Positions 18,664 to 28,003 of a stretch of 37,601 bases of DNA are shown piece by piece. Position 1 is the stretch's first letter. The number at the start of each line of letters is the position of its first letter. Below the pieces are notes generated by a model, which was not told the origin of the DNA, searched no databases, and saw only the letters and a list, made by a program, of their open reading frames with translations. A program made the translations under genes and the position numbers. This DNA comes from Calditrichales bacterium (GTDB lineage: Bacteria > Calditrichota > Calditrichia > Calditrichales > J004): contig WGCN01000158.1 in assembly GCA_015493745.1 (NCBI GenBank), positions 1 through 37,601 on the forward strand, read 5' to 3'.

Positions 18664-19974
18664 ATGCGAGTACTCATTATTTTATTGACCATACTGATCA
18701 ATTTGCAGGCGCAGCCGAGTGAACCGCCCCTTCAAAAGGATCTGATCGATGTACCCTCCCGGTATCATTTTCCGGTAAAACGTAAAGCGCCCGTACAGTT
18801 TAATTTTTTTATTGATCGTGACCCCGGTTGGCGGCCGCTTTTTCGCCTGGCCGTGGCTGTGCAAAATGATTTTTTACAATTTACGCGCACGGACTCCGCT
18901 TTTCTGGCCTCTTATGAAGTGACCGCCTCTTTGAGAATCCGGGATACGCTTATCGCCGGTTATACCTGGCGGGAAAAGGTAAGCATTCCGGACTTTAAAA
19001 CCACCAACTCGCAGTGGATTTATCAAACACATGAATATCTTTTGCCTTTAACAAATAGCGTTGCCCGGGATTCCCTGAAAAGCGCCAACTACAATGTGTT
19101 GCTGGAAGTGCGCGATCTTTCCAGCAGTGTCAAGTACAAGGCGGTATTGCCTTATAACCATAAAAGGGAAGGTGGCACACGGCCGCTTTCCACGGATGTG
19201 GCCTTTTTTGAACATGATTCCGTCGACAACCGTCCGGCTTATACCCTCAGTCCGATGCACAGAGTGCTGGAGTTTAACCGCCCCTATCACGCCTTTATCC
19301 GTCTGAGAACGGAAGTGGGGGACAGTGTCCGCATTGAAATTCGCCTGAATCAACAGTTAAAGGATCAAAAAAAACTGGTACAGCGGCAATTTGTAAATGG
19401 CGTTTCCACAAAAACGGAAATGGCCATTCGCTATATCCTGCCCATGAAAAGCCTGGTGGAAGGGCATTACAGCCTGCGCTTTAACGTTGTTATCAATAAA
19501 AAAAACCTGACGCCGGAAAAAGAGTTTGATTTGGTATGGATTAAAAAGCCGGTGTATCTCTATCATCCCGACCTGGCCATACGTCCCATGAAATATTTGC
19601 TGACGGATGAACAGCGCGCCGAAGTAAAAGGCATGAATTACCGCAAGCTTGGTCAATGGATAGAAAAATTCTGGGAAGAAAGGGACCCCACCCCCGATAC
19701 CCGCTATAATGAATTACTGGAGGTCTATTTTAAACGGGTCAGTGAAACGGTACGCCTGTTTTCCAACCGTCATAAAGAGGGTTGGCAAACCGATCGCGGC
19801 CGTATCTATTTGCTCTACGGCCCTCCGGAAAAGATCGAAAACAGACGCTATGATACGCGAACGCCTCATATAACCTGGCTTTACCCGTCGCGTAATTTAT
19901 CGTTCACCTTTGTGGATCGTGACCGGGATAAGGAATTTGAACTATTGGGAGATGAAGATACAGAAGATGAGTAA
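18664..19974 (+). CDS. GWxTD domain-containing protein
   Basis: ORF listed from 18535; ATG at 18664 preceded by GGAG and encoding a signal peptide (MRVLIILLTILINLQAQ) is the likely start. C-term 'YFKRVSETVRLFSNRHKEGWQTDRGRIYLLYGPPEKIE' is the GWxTD motif. Confidence 0.85.
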   Translation: MRVLIILLTILINLQAQPSEPPLQKDLIDVPSRYHFPVKRKAPVQFNFFIDRDPGWRPLFRLAVAVQNDFLQFTRTDSAFLASYEVTASLRIRDTLIAGYTWREKVSIPDFKTTNSQWIYQTHEYLLPLTNSVARDSLKSANYNVLLEVRDLSSSVKYKAVLPYNHKREGGTRPLSTDVAFFEHDSVDNRPAYTLSPMHRVLEFNRPYHAFIRLRTEVGDSVRIEIRLNQQLKDQKKLVQRQFVNGVSTKTEMAIRYILPMKSLVEGHYSLRFNVVINKKNLTPEKEFDLVWIKKPVYLYHPDLAIRPMKYLLTDEQRAEVKGMNYRKLGQWIEKFWEERDPTPDTRYNELLEVYFKRVSETVRLFSNRHKEGWQTDRGRIYLLYGPPEKIENRRYDTRTPHITWLYPSRNLSFTFVDRDRDKEFELLGDEDTEDE

Positions 19975-20980
19975 TGTAAAAGTAGGCGTTATCGGTGTCG
20001 GTCATCTGGGAAAGCTGCACACAAAGCTTTACGCCGATGTAAAGCAGGCCACCCTCATGGGTATATACGATACGGATTATAAACAGGCCGGTCTGGTGGG
20101 GCAGGAACTGGGATGCGAGGTATACCGGGAAATAGACGCTCTGCTGGCGGACGTGCAGGCCGTAAATATCGTTACCCCCACCACCAGTCATCACGCGGTT
20201 GCTATGCAGGCCTTGCGGGCGGGGAAACATGTTTTCCTGGAAAAGCCGCTGACGGCCACGGAGAAGGAAGCGGAAGAGCTTATCGCTCTTAGCCGTGAAA
20301 AGAATCTTAAAATCCAGGTGGGGCATATCGAACGCTTTAACGGCGCGATGCAATCCATGGCCGGGGTTAATCTGCAGCCGGTGTTTATCGAGGCCCATCG
20401 TCTGGCGCAGTTTAATCCGCGCGGTACCGATGTGGCGGTTATTCTGGATCTGATGATCCACGATCTTGACCTGATACTGCACCTGGTTAACAGCGAGCCG
20501 GTCAAAGTGGCCGCCAGCGGTGTGAGCGTGGTTTCTCCCAGTGTGGATATTGCCAATGCCCGTATCGAATTTGCCAACGGTTGTGTGGCCAATGTGACGG
20601 CCAGCAGAATTTCTGCAAAAAAAATGCGTAAAATGCGGGTATTTCAAAAAAACGCCTATATCTCTTTTGATTTCAGCGACGGGGAAGCCGAGGCGTTTTA
20701 TATCCCGGATAGCGATACCGGTAACGATAAAGCGGAACTGGCCATTCATCTGGGGCAGCTGGACGCCGCGTCCCTGAAAAAAAATATTAAGTATACCCGG
20801 CGTTCTAAAAAAGAGGTTAACCCGTTGCGGGATGAACTTCAGGCTTTTGTTGATGCCATCCGCGAGGATAAAACACCACCGGTTACGGCGGAAGACGGTC
20901 TGCGTGCCCTGCGTCTGGCCAACCGGGTAATGCGGGAGGTGGAAAAACATCAAAAGAGGCTGGGAACCCGCCCGGAATGA
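19967..20980 (+). CDS. Gfo/Idh/MocA-family NAD(P)-dependent oxidoreductase
   Basis: 'KVGVIGVGHLGKLHTKLYADV...AVNIVTPTTSHHAVAMQALRAGKHVFLEKPLTATEKEAEELI' dinucleotide fold and EKP motif. ATG at 19967 overlaps the upstream stop. Confidence 0.92.
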   Translation: MSNVKVGVIGVGHLGKLHTKLYADVKQATLMGIYDTDYKQAGLVGQELGCEVYREIDALLADVQAVNIVTPTTSHHAVAMQALRAGKHVFLEKPLTATEKEAEELIALSREKNLKIQVGHIERFNGAMQSMAGVNLQPVFIEAHRLAQFNPRGTDVAVILDLMIHDLDLILHLVNSEPVKVAASGVSVVSPSVDIANARIEFANGCVANVTASRISAKKMRKMRVFQKNAYISFDFSDGEAEAFYIPDSDTGNDKAELAIHLGQLDAASLKKNIKYTRRSKKEVNPLRDELQAFVDAIREDKTPPVTAEDGLRALRLANRVMREVEKHQKRLGTRPE

Positions 20981-21112
20981 GAACGGGTTGAAAACAGAAC
21001 CCAACGGATAGTGTTTTACCGGCGATTCTCAAAAAGTACCGGTAATGATCCGCCGGGGCGGCTTCAATGTGTGAACAGGCGACAGCGGAATTTGATGCAG
21101 ACAGAGGGGAAC

Positions 21113-21787
21113 ATGGCCAATACGGTTGCGGTGATTATCGCCGATATAAAAGATTCGAAGAAGATGAAGGAACGGGAACGCTACGAGTGGCAGTTGTTCC
21201 TGAAGTCGGCCATCGTCCAGGTAAACGAAAACTGGGCGGCGGATATCGAAGCGCCTTTTATGATAACCAAGGGCGATGAGTTTCAGGGGGTGGTCGCCAA
21301 TGTGCCCCGGGTACACTCGATCATGATTGAATTCGAACGTCTGCTGCACCCTCTGGGATTACGTTATGGAATCGGTCTTGGCGCCATTCAGCGCATGGGG
21401 GCCAATATCCCTATCGAAATGGACGGCCCGGCCTTTCATCGCGCCAACGCCGCCTTGAATTATGCCAAAAAAAACCGTTTGCGGGTCAACTTCCGCTCCA
21501 CGGATCAACAACTGGATCTGTATATCAATACGGTTTACACCCTGATGTATGCCATAAAAAAACGCTGGAGTACCATCACCTTTAAGCGCTATTGGCGTTA
21601 CAAGGAATTGGGAACCTACCATAAAGTTGCCGACCTGGAAGGGGTGAGTCCCCAGGCTGTTTGGGACAGCCTGCGCAATGCCCATGCCACCGATGTTATC
21701 GCCGCCGAGGAAGCGGTGATGAATTTCCTGGCTACAAAGATGGTGGCGTTGGGCGCGGACGAGGCAGACGACCAATCCCCCGGATAG
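21113..21787 (+). CDS. SatD family protein
   Basis: 'VAVIIADIKDSKKMKERERYEWQLFLKSAIVQVNENWA...FMITKGDEFQGVV' is SatD-like; C-terminal HTH-like 'VADLEGVSPQAVWDSLRNA'. ORF listed from 21011; ATG at 21113 has upstream GAGGGGA. Confidence 0.75.
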   Translation: MANTVAVIIADIKDSKKMKERERYEWQLFLKSAIVQVNENWAADIEAPFMITKGDEFQGVVANVPRVHSIMIEFERLLHPLGLRYGIGLGAIQRMGANIPIEMDGPAFHRANAALNYAKKNRLRVNFRSTDQQLDLYINTVYTLMYAIKKRWSTITFKRYWRYKELGTYHKVADLEGVSPQAVWDSLRNAHATDVIAAEEAVMNFLATKMVALGADEADDQSPG

Positions 21788-22556
21788 AATAATAGAGCAT
21801 GGCCACGGCTATGACAAGAATCCACGGCGAGACATGCCCGTTAAAGGAATAATAGGGAATATCGGCATCTATCTCAAAATTGATCACCAGCAGGGCCAAA
21901 AGATTGTTCATGGCATGAATCAGGATGGCCGGACGAATGGAGTTGACCTGCTGGGCGATGTAACCCAGAAAAATACCCATGAAAAAGATTTGAATGGCCC
22001 AATAGGGGTTCATGTGTATGATGGTCCAGCTTACGGAGGTCAGTACCACCGCTCGCGTTACATCACCCTTTTTTTCCAGGGAAACCTGTAAAAAACCGCG
22101 AAACAGGGCTTCCTCGGCCACGGAGGCGATAACAACACTCCCCGTCAATACAATCAGCCATTCCGTAAAACCGCTTACATACAGGGGTTTCATCATATCC
22201 GCCAGGTTGTCCGGCATGGGCATGAAAATGGCAATCAGCCGCTCCATTTCATCCGTCAGAACAATCAGGGACAAACCCATGACAAAGGCGTAATAATAGA
22301 CCTGTCGGGATGCGGGACCCAAGCGGAACAGGGCGACGGTGTCGAAACCGCGCTTGCGGGCATATATCCAGGGGATAATCAGAAAGAGGCTTTCCAGAAA
22401 GAATAGCAGCAGCTCCAGGTTGCGATCCAGGTTGCTGCTTAAGTCAAGGGCCCTGGCAACCACGCCTATGGTAATGGTGAGCAGCAGGATGCCGCTGAAG
22501 ATAACCAGTACCAGCAACAGGGCTTCCAGGGGTTCCGGAAATTTGTTTTTATTCAT
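21732..22556 (-). CDS. CPBP family intramembrane metalloprotease
   Basis: Polytopic; 'SVAEEALFRGFLQVSLEK' (EExxxR motif), 'SVSWTIIHMNPYWAIQIFFMGIFLGYIAQ', 'AILIHAMNNLLALL'. Confidence 0.9.
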   Translation of the reverse strand: MNKNKFPEPLEALLLVLVIFSGILLLTITIGVVARALDLSSNLDRNLELLLFFLESLFLIIPWIYARKRGFDTVALFRLGPASRQVYYYAFVMGLSLIVLTDEMERLIAIFMPMPDNLADMMKPLYVSGFTEWLIVLTGSVVIASVAEEALFRGFLQVSLEKKGDVTRAVVLTSVSWTIIHMNPYWAIQIFFMGIFLGYIAQQVNSIRPAILIHAMNNLLALLVINFEIDADIPYYSFNGHVSPWILVIAVAMLYYSIRGIGRLPRPRPTPPSL

Positions 22557-22579
22557 AAACGCTGTTTTCCTTTTCAGGG

Positions 22580-23347
22580 TTAAGAGCCTGTTTCTTCTTT
22601 CCGGCTGAAATGGTGCATAATAATACCGGCGGCCATGGCCATATTCAGGGATTCTCCATGTCCCTGACGTTTGATATATAGCCGGGAATCCGCTAGAGCC
22701 CCGGCCTGCCCGGTAAGGCCGTGGGCCTCGGAACCCAACATGACGAGGTGGCGTCCCCGCGGGTTGATGCTTTTCAAATCCTTACCGCCGTTCACATCGG
22801 TGCCCCAAAGGGTATAGCCTTTTTCTTTCAGGACCTGCAACGTGCTTGTCCGGCAATCGCTGATGATATCGACATAACCGATCATTCCCGCCGTGGCCCG
22901 CACGGTTTTGGGCTGATAAGGGTCGGTGGAATCATGGCTGAGCAAAAGATGTTTCCAGCCGAACCAGGCGGCGGTGCGGATGATGGTGCCCAGGTTGCCC
23001 GGGTCGTTGATCCGCTCCAAATAAAGCAGATGCCCTTCCGGTCTTGTTTCATCGAAAAGCGTTTGCGGTATCCTGACGATGGCCGCCACTTCCTGCGGTG
23101 TTTGCACATCGCTGATGGTTTTGAGCTCCTGTGTGGAAACACTGTACATGGGCCCGTCGTACCCGCGATAATGTCCGGGGTGACCCCGGGCATCGACCAA
23201 CAGATTCTCCACCTCCAGGGGCGAAGCCATGATTTCATCCACGGCACGCCGGCCGCTGACGATAAAAAGACCTTCCTGCCGGCGGTACTTTTTTTGATGC
23301 AGTTTGCGGTAGTAGCGTACCTTGGCGGCTGAAAGTGGGCGGATCAT
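22580..23347 (-). CDS. TrmH/SpoU-family RNA 2'-O-methyltransferase
   Basis: 'RINDPGNLGTIIRTAAWFGWKHLLLS', 'VMLGSEAHGL', 'IKRQGHGESLNMAMAAGIIMHHF': SPOUT motifs 1-3. Confidence 0.9.
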   Translation of the reverse strand: MIRPLSAAKVRYYRKLHQKKYRRQEGLFIVSGRRAVDEIMASPLEVENLLVDARGHPGHYRGYDGPMYSVSTQELKTISDVQTPQEVAAIVRIPQTLFDETRPEGHLLYLERINDPGNLGTIIRTAAWFGWKHLLLSHDSTDPYQPKTVRATAGMIGYVDIISDCRTSTLQVLKEKGYTLWGTDVNGGKDLKSINPRGRHLVMLGSEAHGLTGQAGALADSRLYIKRQGHGESLNMAMAAGIIMHHFSRKEETGS

Positions 23348-23377
23348 CGCCGGTTCCCCCGCCGGTATGGCTTCATA

Positions 23378-24646
23378 TCAGTCCTTCCTTTTCTGCAGAA
23401 GATAGCCGGTGAGTTCCCCGAAGGGTACATTTTCCTGGGTGCTGTTTTTCATATCCTTAACGGAAAAGAATTTCTGCTCCAGTTCATCCTCTCCCAGAAT
23501 CAGGCTAAAGCGGGCGCCACTGCGATTGGCCTCGCGGAACTGGGCTTTCACGCTGCGTCCCAGAAAGTCGGCATCGGCGGAAAGACCCGCGCGGCGCAGC
23601 CTGGCCAGCCAGGGCGTCATTTCTTCGCGGGCAGCCTGGCCCATGGTGATCATAAAAATATCGGGCGCTTCAGGTTCGGCCAGTTGTATGCCCTGAGCTT
23701 CCAGGGCCATCAGTATGCGTTCCATGCCGGCGGCAAAGCCCACGGCGGGGAAATCCTTGTCGCCCAGTTCCCGGGCCAGCAGATCGTAACGTCCGCCGCC
23801 GCACAGGGCATTTTGCGCCCCGAGGGCGTCACTGGTCACTTCAAAAACCGTATGGGTATAATAATCCAGGCCGCGTACCAGGGTGGGGTCTTCCCTGAAG
23901 CCCACACCGGCTTTGGAAAGTTGTGCTTTAACGGAGTGATAGTGGGCGGCAGCGGATTCCTTGAGATGGTCGATCAGCTTGGGCGCCTGTTGAATCACTT
24001 CTTGCAGATTCTCATCCTTGGAGTCCAGCACGCGCAGGGGATTGTTGGCGATACGTTCGGCCACAACCGGTTCCGGATCGGGGATGTTTTGGGAAAGGTA
24101 GTCCCGCAACAGTGCTTTATAGGGTTCGCGGCTTTCGGGATCACCCACGCTGTTGATGCGCAGTTCCATGTTTTTCAACCCCAGTCCTTCAAAAATGTGC
24201 AAAGCCAGCAATATGGTTTCCACATCCGCCTCAGGCGCCGGGCTGCCGATAAATTCGGCTCCGTATTGATGAAACTGACGTAAACGTCCGGCTTGCGGAT
24301 TCTCCTGACGGAACAAGGGCGCCAGGTAGTACAGTTTGTGTACCGGGGTGCGGGCATAAAGGGTGTTCTCGATAAAGGCCCGCATCACCGGGGCGGTCAT
24401 TTCCGGTTTCAGGGTCAGGCTCTTTCTTGAACGGTCCTGAAAAGTATACATCTCCTTGGAGACGATATCGGTAAACTGACCGATACCGCGGGCAAAGACC
24501 TCGGTCATTTCAAAAACCGGGGTGCGGATTTCACGGAAATTGAACAGAGCCATTTCCCGGCGGATGTGCCGCTCCAGGGCCTGCCATTGCGGTGATTTTT
24601 CCGGCAGGATATCCTGCGTTCCTTTTATCCGTTTAAGCTGTTTCAA
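23378..24646 (-). CDS. hisS: Histidyl-tRNA synthetase (TTG start)
   Basis: 'IKGTQDILPEKS', 'EIRTPVFEMTEVFARGIGQFTDIVSKEMYTFQDRSRKSLTLKPEMTAPVMRAF', 'LVRGLDYYTHTVFEV', 'CGGGRYDLL'. Start codon TTG with GAGG upstream. Confidence 0.96.
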   Translation of the reverse strand: MKQLKRIKGTQDILPEKSPQWQALERHIRREMALFNFREIRTPVFEMTEVFARGIGQFTDIVSKEMYTFQDRSRKSLTLKPEMTAPVMRAFIENTLYARTPVHKLYYLAPLFRQENPQAGRLRQFHQYGAEFIGSPAPEADVETILLALHIFEGLGLKNMELRINSVGDPESREPYKALLRDYLSQNIPDPEPVVAERIANNPLRVLDSKDENLQEVIQQAPKLIDHLKESAAAHYHSVKAQLSKAGVGFREDPTLVRGLDYYTHTVFEVTSDALGAQNALCGGGRYDLLARELGDKDFPAVGFAAGMERILMALEAQGIQLAEPEAPDIFMITMGQAAREEMTPWLARLRRAGLSADADFLGRSVKAQFREANRSGARFSLILGEDELEQKFFSVKDMKNSTQENVPFGELTGYLLQKRKD

Positions 24647-24776
24647 TACATTGCCTCATAATTTTAAAAAACAAAAAATTTACACAAATCCATGTCAAAA
24701 TGAAAAAGATAATCATTATGGAACTTATGCTCCGCTAATATCATGCTGCCCGGTGAAATAACCCCGTCATTCTTCC

Positions 24777-24796
24777 ATCCGTTTCAACGGATTTTT
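24777..24796 (+). terminator. Candidate weak rho-independent terminator (+ strand)
   Basis: ATCCGT TTCA ACGGAT followed by TTTT, in the hisS-mutY intergenic region. Confidence 0.35.
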
Positions 24797-24927
24797 CCTG
24801 CCAAAGTGGGCGTGCCGGTTGTCCGCGGGTTTCCACTTGCCGGCGGGATATCAATTCGTGCCGCTCCGCAAGCTGTTGCCGGTCCGGTAAGCCCCTTCAC
24901 CCGTTAATAACTTAGCGCTCCTTTTAC

Positions 24928-24950
24928 CAACCCCGGTTCCGCCGGGGTTG
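24928..24950. other. Perfect 9-bp GC-rich inverted repeat
   Basis: CAACCCCGG (24928-24936), loop TTCCG, CCGGGGTTG (24942-24950); no T-tract. Confidence 0.7.
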
Positions 24951-25074
24951 TGTTGCCGGGGAACAGCCGTTAACCTGTCCATCGATAACGCCGTTAAAGG
25001 CTGGGATCATCGGCGATGTGATTTTATAGATGGTTATGTCTTTTTCCCCAGGCCATAACATAGTTTTTGGGTGG

Positions 25075-25104
25075 CTGACACGGGAAAATATTCCTTGATA
25101 TAAA
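25075..25104 (+). promoter_or_regulatory. Candidate sigma70-like promoter
   Basis: CTGACA (25075-25080), 18-nt spacer, TATAAA (25099-25104), upstream of a terminator-ended non-coding stretch. Confidence 0.35.
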
Positions 25105-25110
25105 CATATT

Positions 25111-25296
25111 TCACTTCGGAAAATTGGAGTTTTGTTTAAAACCCGGATTTATAAAAAAATAATGAACAGTTTTAAGGCGTTTACCATTCTCTTCTGTATT
25201 GTTGGTGGCAATCGCCGAAGGTAAGAAGCTCAGGAAGGAACCTGGTTTTAAGCATGGATGCTTTTAAAAACTGCCGCGCGCCGGCAGTTTTTTTTT
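25111..25296 (+). ncRNA. Candidate small non-coding RNA between hisS and mutY
   Basis: Promoter-like boxes upstream, hairpins GGTG/CGCC (25204-25216), CAGG/CCTG (25231-25244), AAGCAT/ATGCTT (25250-25263), then a strong terminator. No convincing ORF. Confidence 0.3.
25266..25296 (+). terminator. Strong intrinsic terminator, probably bidirectional (also mutY 3' end)
   Basis: AAAAACTGCCG CGCGC CGGCAGTTTTTTTTT: 11-bp stem (25266-25276 / 25282-25292) and 9-T tract. The minus strand has a shorter T-run. Confidence 0.8.
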
Positions 25297-25350
25297 GTCC
25301 GTAACCCTGTCCCCATTGCCCGTGCCTTTGCTCATTCATGGAAAACGGCC

Positions 25351-26442
25351 TCAGTCCGCTTCCTTCATCTGTTGATCCAGCCAGTGCAGCGCCTTCAGGT
25401 GTGCTTTGTGAATGGGGTAATGCTCCAGCTCATGCCGCGCCAGCCAAAGGTTTTTTTTGTCGTCGTCCCGGTTTTCCGGCCTCTCCTCCAGCCAAACCAC
25501 GCGGTACTTCAGATCGATATGGGAATAAACATGCCGCATCGGCGGTGAAATCTTTTTGGTGTGCAATCCGTCGGGAGCCATTTGTTCAATTTTTCCTGGC
25601 TGCTCCAGTTCTTTTCCGGAAACCACCCTGACCGGAAAGCCCCACATACCGGCCAGTAGTCCGTGGTCGTTCCCTTGCCGCAACAATATTCGATTCTCCC
25701 GTTCGCGGATCATGACCAGATGATACTGCCGGCGCTTGGGTACGGCCGGGGATTTATAGGGGATCTGCGCTGCTTTTCCCAAATCGCGGGCCCGGCAATA
25801 GCGGCTGACGGGGCAACTTGCGCACAGGGGAGCGCGGGGTGTGCACACCAGCGCCCCCAACTCCATCATCGCCTCATTAAAGTCGCCGGGATATTTCCGG
25901 CTGATCAGCAGACCGGCAACATGCTGTATTCTTTTTTGGGTGTCTGCCCGGCGTATATCATCTTCCAGGGCCAGTAGGCGGGTAATGACGCGGCTGACGT
26001 TGCCATCCACCACGGCATGCACGCGGTTGAAAGCCTGGGAGAGAATGGCCGCTGCCGTATAGGGCCCAATGCCCGGCAGTGCCAGTGCCTGCTTGTAGTC
26101 CTGCGGGAAACAGCCGCCATACCGATCCGTCAAAATCCCGGCCGCTTTGTGCATATTGCGGGCACGAGCGTAATAACCCAGGCCTTGCCACAGTTTGAGC
26201 ACCTCCTGCAAATCCGCCGCCGCCAGGGCGCTTACATGGGGGAAACGGCGGATAAAGGCCCGGTAATAGGGCAAACCCTGTTCCACGGTAGTTTGTTGTA
26301 AAATGATCTCGGCCAGGTAGACGGGATACCAGTCCTTCTGTTTCCGCCAGGGCAGGTCACGCTTGTTGGCCCGGAACCACTCCAACAATTTGCGGCGGAA
26401 ACGTGTCGTTTGCGAAGGGCTCAGCATGGGATGGGCGCTCAT
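25351..26442 (-). CDS. mutY: A/G-specific adenine glycosylase
   Basis: 'PWRKQKDWYPVYLAEIILQQTTVEQGLPYY', HhH 'ALPGIGPYTAAAILSQAFNRVHAVVDGNVSRVITRLL', FeS loop 'CTPRAPLCASCPVSRYC', C-terminal NUDIX-like domain. Confidence 0.95.
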   Translation of the reverse strand: MSAHPMLSPSQTTRFRRKLLEWFRANKRDLPWRKQKDWYPVYLAEIILQQTTVEQGLPYYRAFIRRFPHVSALAAADLQEVLKLWQGLGYYARARNMHKAAGILTDRYGGCFPQDYKQALALPGIGPYTAAAILSQAFNRVHAVVDGNVSRVITRLLALEDDIRRADTQKRIQHVAGLLISRKYPGDFNEAMMELGALVCTPRAPLCASCPVSRYCRARDLGKAAQIPYKSPAVPKRRQYHLVMIRERENRILLRQGNDHGLLAGMWGFPVRVVSGKELEQPGKIEQMAPDGLHTKKISPPMRHVYSHIDLKYRVVWLEERPENRDDDKKNLWLARHELEHYPIHKAHLKALHWLDQQMKEAD

Positions 26443-27861
26443 CTACAGTCGACTCAGGGTGTTGTCGAACCATTTGCTGGTATGGGAACGCACCATTTGC
26501 ACCAGACAGATACGGGCGATAAAGGATTCTGGGTTTTGCAGGGAGTTTTCATACAGGTTGATCAGCCCGTTGCTATATTTATCCAGATAGATGCTGTCTA
26601 TTTGTGTGGGGTCGCCCAGAACGATCAGCTTGGTGTTTTCCCCGAGGCGGGTGCCCAGGGTGCGCATCTGAAAGGGGTTGGCGTTTTGCGCTTCATCAAA
26701 GATAACAAAGGAGTTGGCCAGGTCGGCCCCGCGCACATCGGCCAGGTTGATCAGCTCGATCACTCCGGAATCCAAAAGCTTCTTATAACTCTCCTCGGAG
26801 TCGATTTCGTTGGTAAACTGGCGCAGCTTTTCGATAAAGGGCCGCATACGGGGGATCAGTTTGCGCTTAACCGATCCCGGTAAAAATCCGATATCCTCAC
26901 CCAGCCGGCTTTTGGTAACGATCGGTTTAATCAGCTTGATGGAGTCATACTTTCTTTCCTGAAAGACCTTTTCCAGGGCGGCGGCCATGGCAATGTGTGT
27001 CTTTCCCGTTCCGGCGCGCCCGATAATGATCTGGATGCGGATATCGTCATCCATGGCCTGGTTCATACAGACGGCCTGTTCAAAGTTGTATTGCCAGGTC
27101 TCCTCATCCAGCACCTTGGGATAGGTATCCATCACCTTGGTGGAAAAATAGTCAAAATAACGTATTTTATCCTTCTTGCGCAGCCCCATGCCAAAAAGCT
27201 GGCCGGAAGGATCGAACAGGGCCACGCCTTCGTTTTCGGCCAGTTGCCAGCGGCGGCGGTAATTAAAACTCCAGTTGGAGGAGTGCTTGCCCTTGAAGAT
27301 GGTATTGATATCCTCTTCTTCCAGCTGGATTTGTTTGATGGGCTGGAAAAAGCTGGAAAGATATTCCTCGGAAATTTTATCATGCCGGTAGTCTTCGGCG
27401 GCCAGGCCCAGGGCGCGGCATTTTATGCGCAGATTGCGATCCTTGCTGACCATGACAAACTTAATGTGTTTAAACCGTTCCTGAAGACCCAACACCTGGG
27501 CAATCATGGCATTGTCCTTGTAGTTCAGCGCCAGTTCCCGGGGAAAGGAGGCGGAAAGGTTGCCCGACAGAAAGGCCAGATATCCGTCCTTGCCGTTGGG
27601 GATATGCAGGGCGCCGGTCTCTTCCGCGGCGCGATCCAGCAGTTGTTCCAGCTTCTGGCTGATATCCCGGGCATTATAGCCGATACCGGGGTCGCTTTTT
27701 TTGTTATCAATCTCTTCCAGGGCCAGCAGCGAGATCAGTACGATGTGCTCATCAAACCGGAAGATACTGGCCGGGTCATGCAACAGGACATTGGTATCCA
27801 ATACATAACCGATGCGGTCATTGAAGTTTTGCAAAAAGGAAAGGTCGCCGGAAGGTGTCAT
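26443..27861 (-). CDS. PhoH family protein with N-terminal PIN domain
   Basis: PIN start 'GYVLDTNVLLHDPASIFRFDEH'; PhoH ATPase 'IIGRAGTGKTHIAMAAALEKVF', 'SFVIFDEAQNANPFQMRTLGTRLGENTKLIVLGDPTQID'. Confidence 0.93.
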   Translation of the reverse strand: MTPSGDLSFLQNFNDRIGYVLDTNVLLHDPASIFRFDEHIVLISLLALEEIDNKKSDPGIGYNARDISQKLEQLLDRAAEETGALHIPNGKDGYLAFLSGNLSASFPRELALNYKDNAMIAQVLGLQERFKHIKFVMVSKDRNLRIKCRALGLAAEDYRHDKISEEYLSSFFQPIKQIQLEEEDINTIFKGKHSSNWSFNYRRRWQLAENEGVALFDPSGQLFGMGLRKKDKIRYFDYFSTKVMDTYPKVLDEETWQYNFEQAVCMNQAMDDDIRIQIIIGRAGTGKTHIAMAAALEKVFQERKYDSIKLIKPIVTKSRLGEDIGFLPGSVKRKLIPRMRPFIEKLRQFTNEIDSEESYKKLLDSGVIELINLADVRGADLANSFVIFDEAQNANPFQMRTLGTRLGENTKLIVLGDPTQIDSIYLDKYSNGLINLYENSLQNPESFIARICLVQMVRSHTSKWFDNTLSRL

Positions 27862-27885
27862 TTTTCTTATGCTCCGTCATTTTTC

Positions 27886-27914
27886 TTGTAATATAATGGG
27901 CGTTCTGTTATAAT
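27886..27914 (+). promoter_or_regulatory. Sigma70-like promoter
   Basis: TTGTAA (27886-27891), 17-nt spacer, TATAAT (27909-27914), ~90 bp upstream of the CDS at 28004. Confidence 0.5.
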
Positions 27915-28003
27915 GCAGTTCAAAGTGCCGGTGCAAAGGGCATTATCTGCAACAATACGTTTCATGGTACGTAGTGTAAGCAGAAATAAGCGAGGAACGG
28001 GCC

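Noticed and set aside
24647-24960. T-box leader for hisS
   Set aside because: No AGGGTGGNACCGCG motif or specifier-loop pattern on the minus strand.
25218-25250. SRP (4.5S) RNA-like core (ctcaggaaggaacctgg)
   Set aside because: GGAAGGA-like string present, but the GGUCAGG...AGCAGCC internal loop is missing; kept only as an unassigned ncRNA candidate.
26995-27891. 298-aa + strand ORF antisense to phoH
   Set aside because: The minus strand encodes clear PIN-PhoH motifs; the antisense translation has no recognisable domain.
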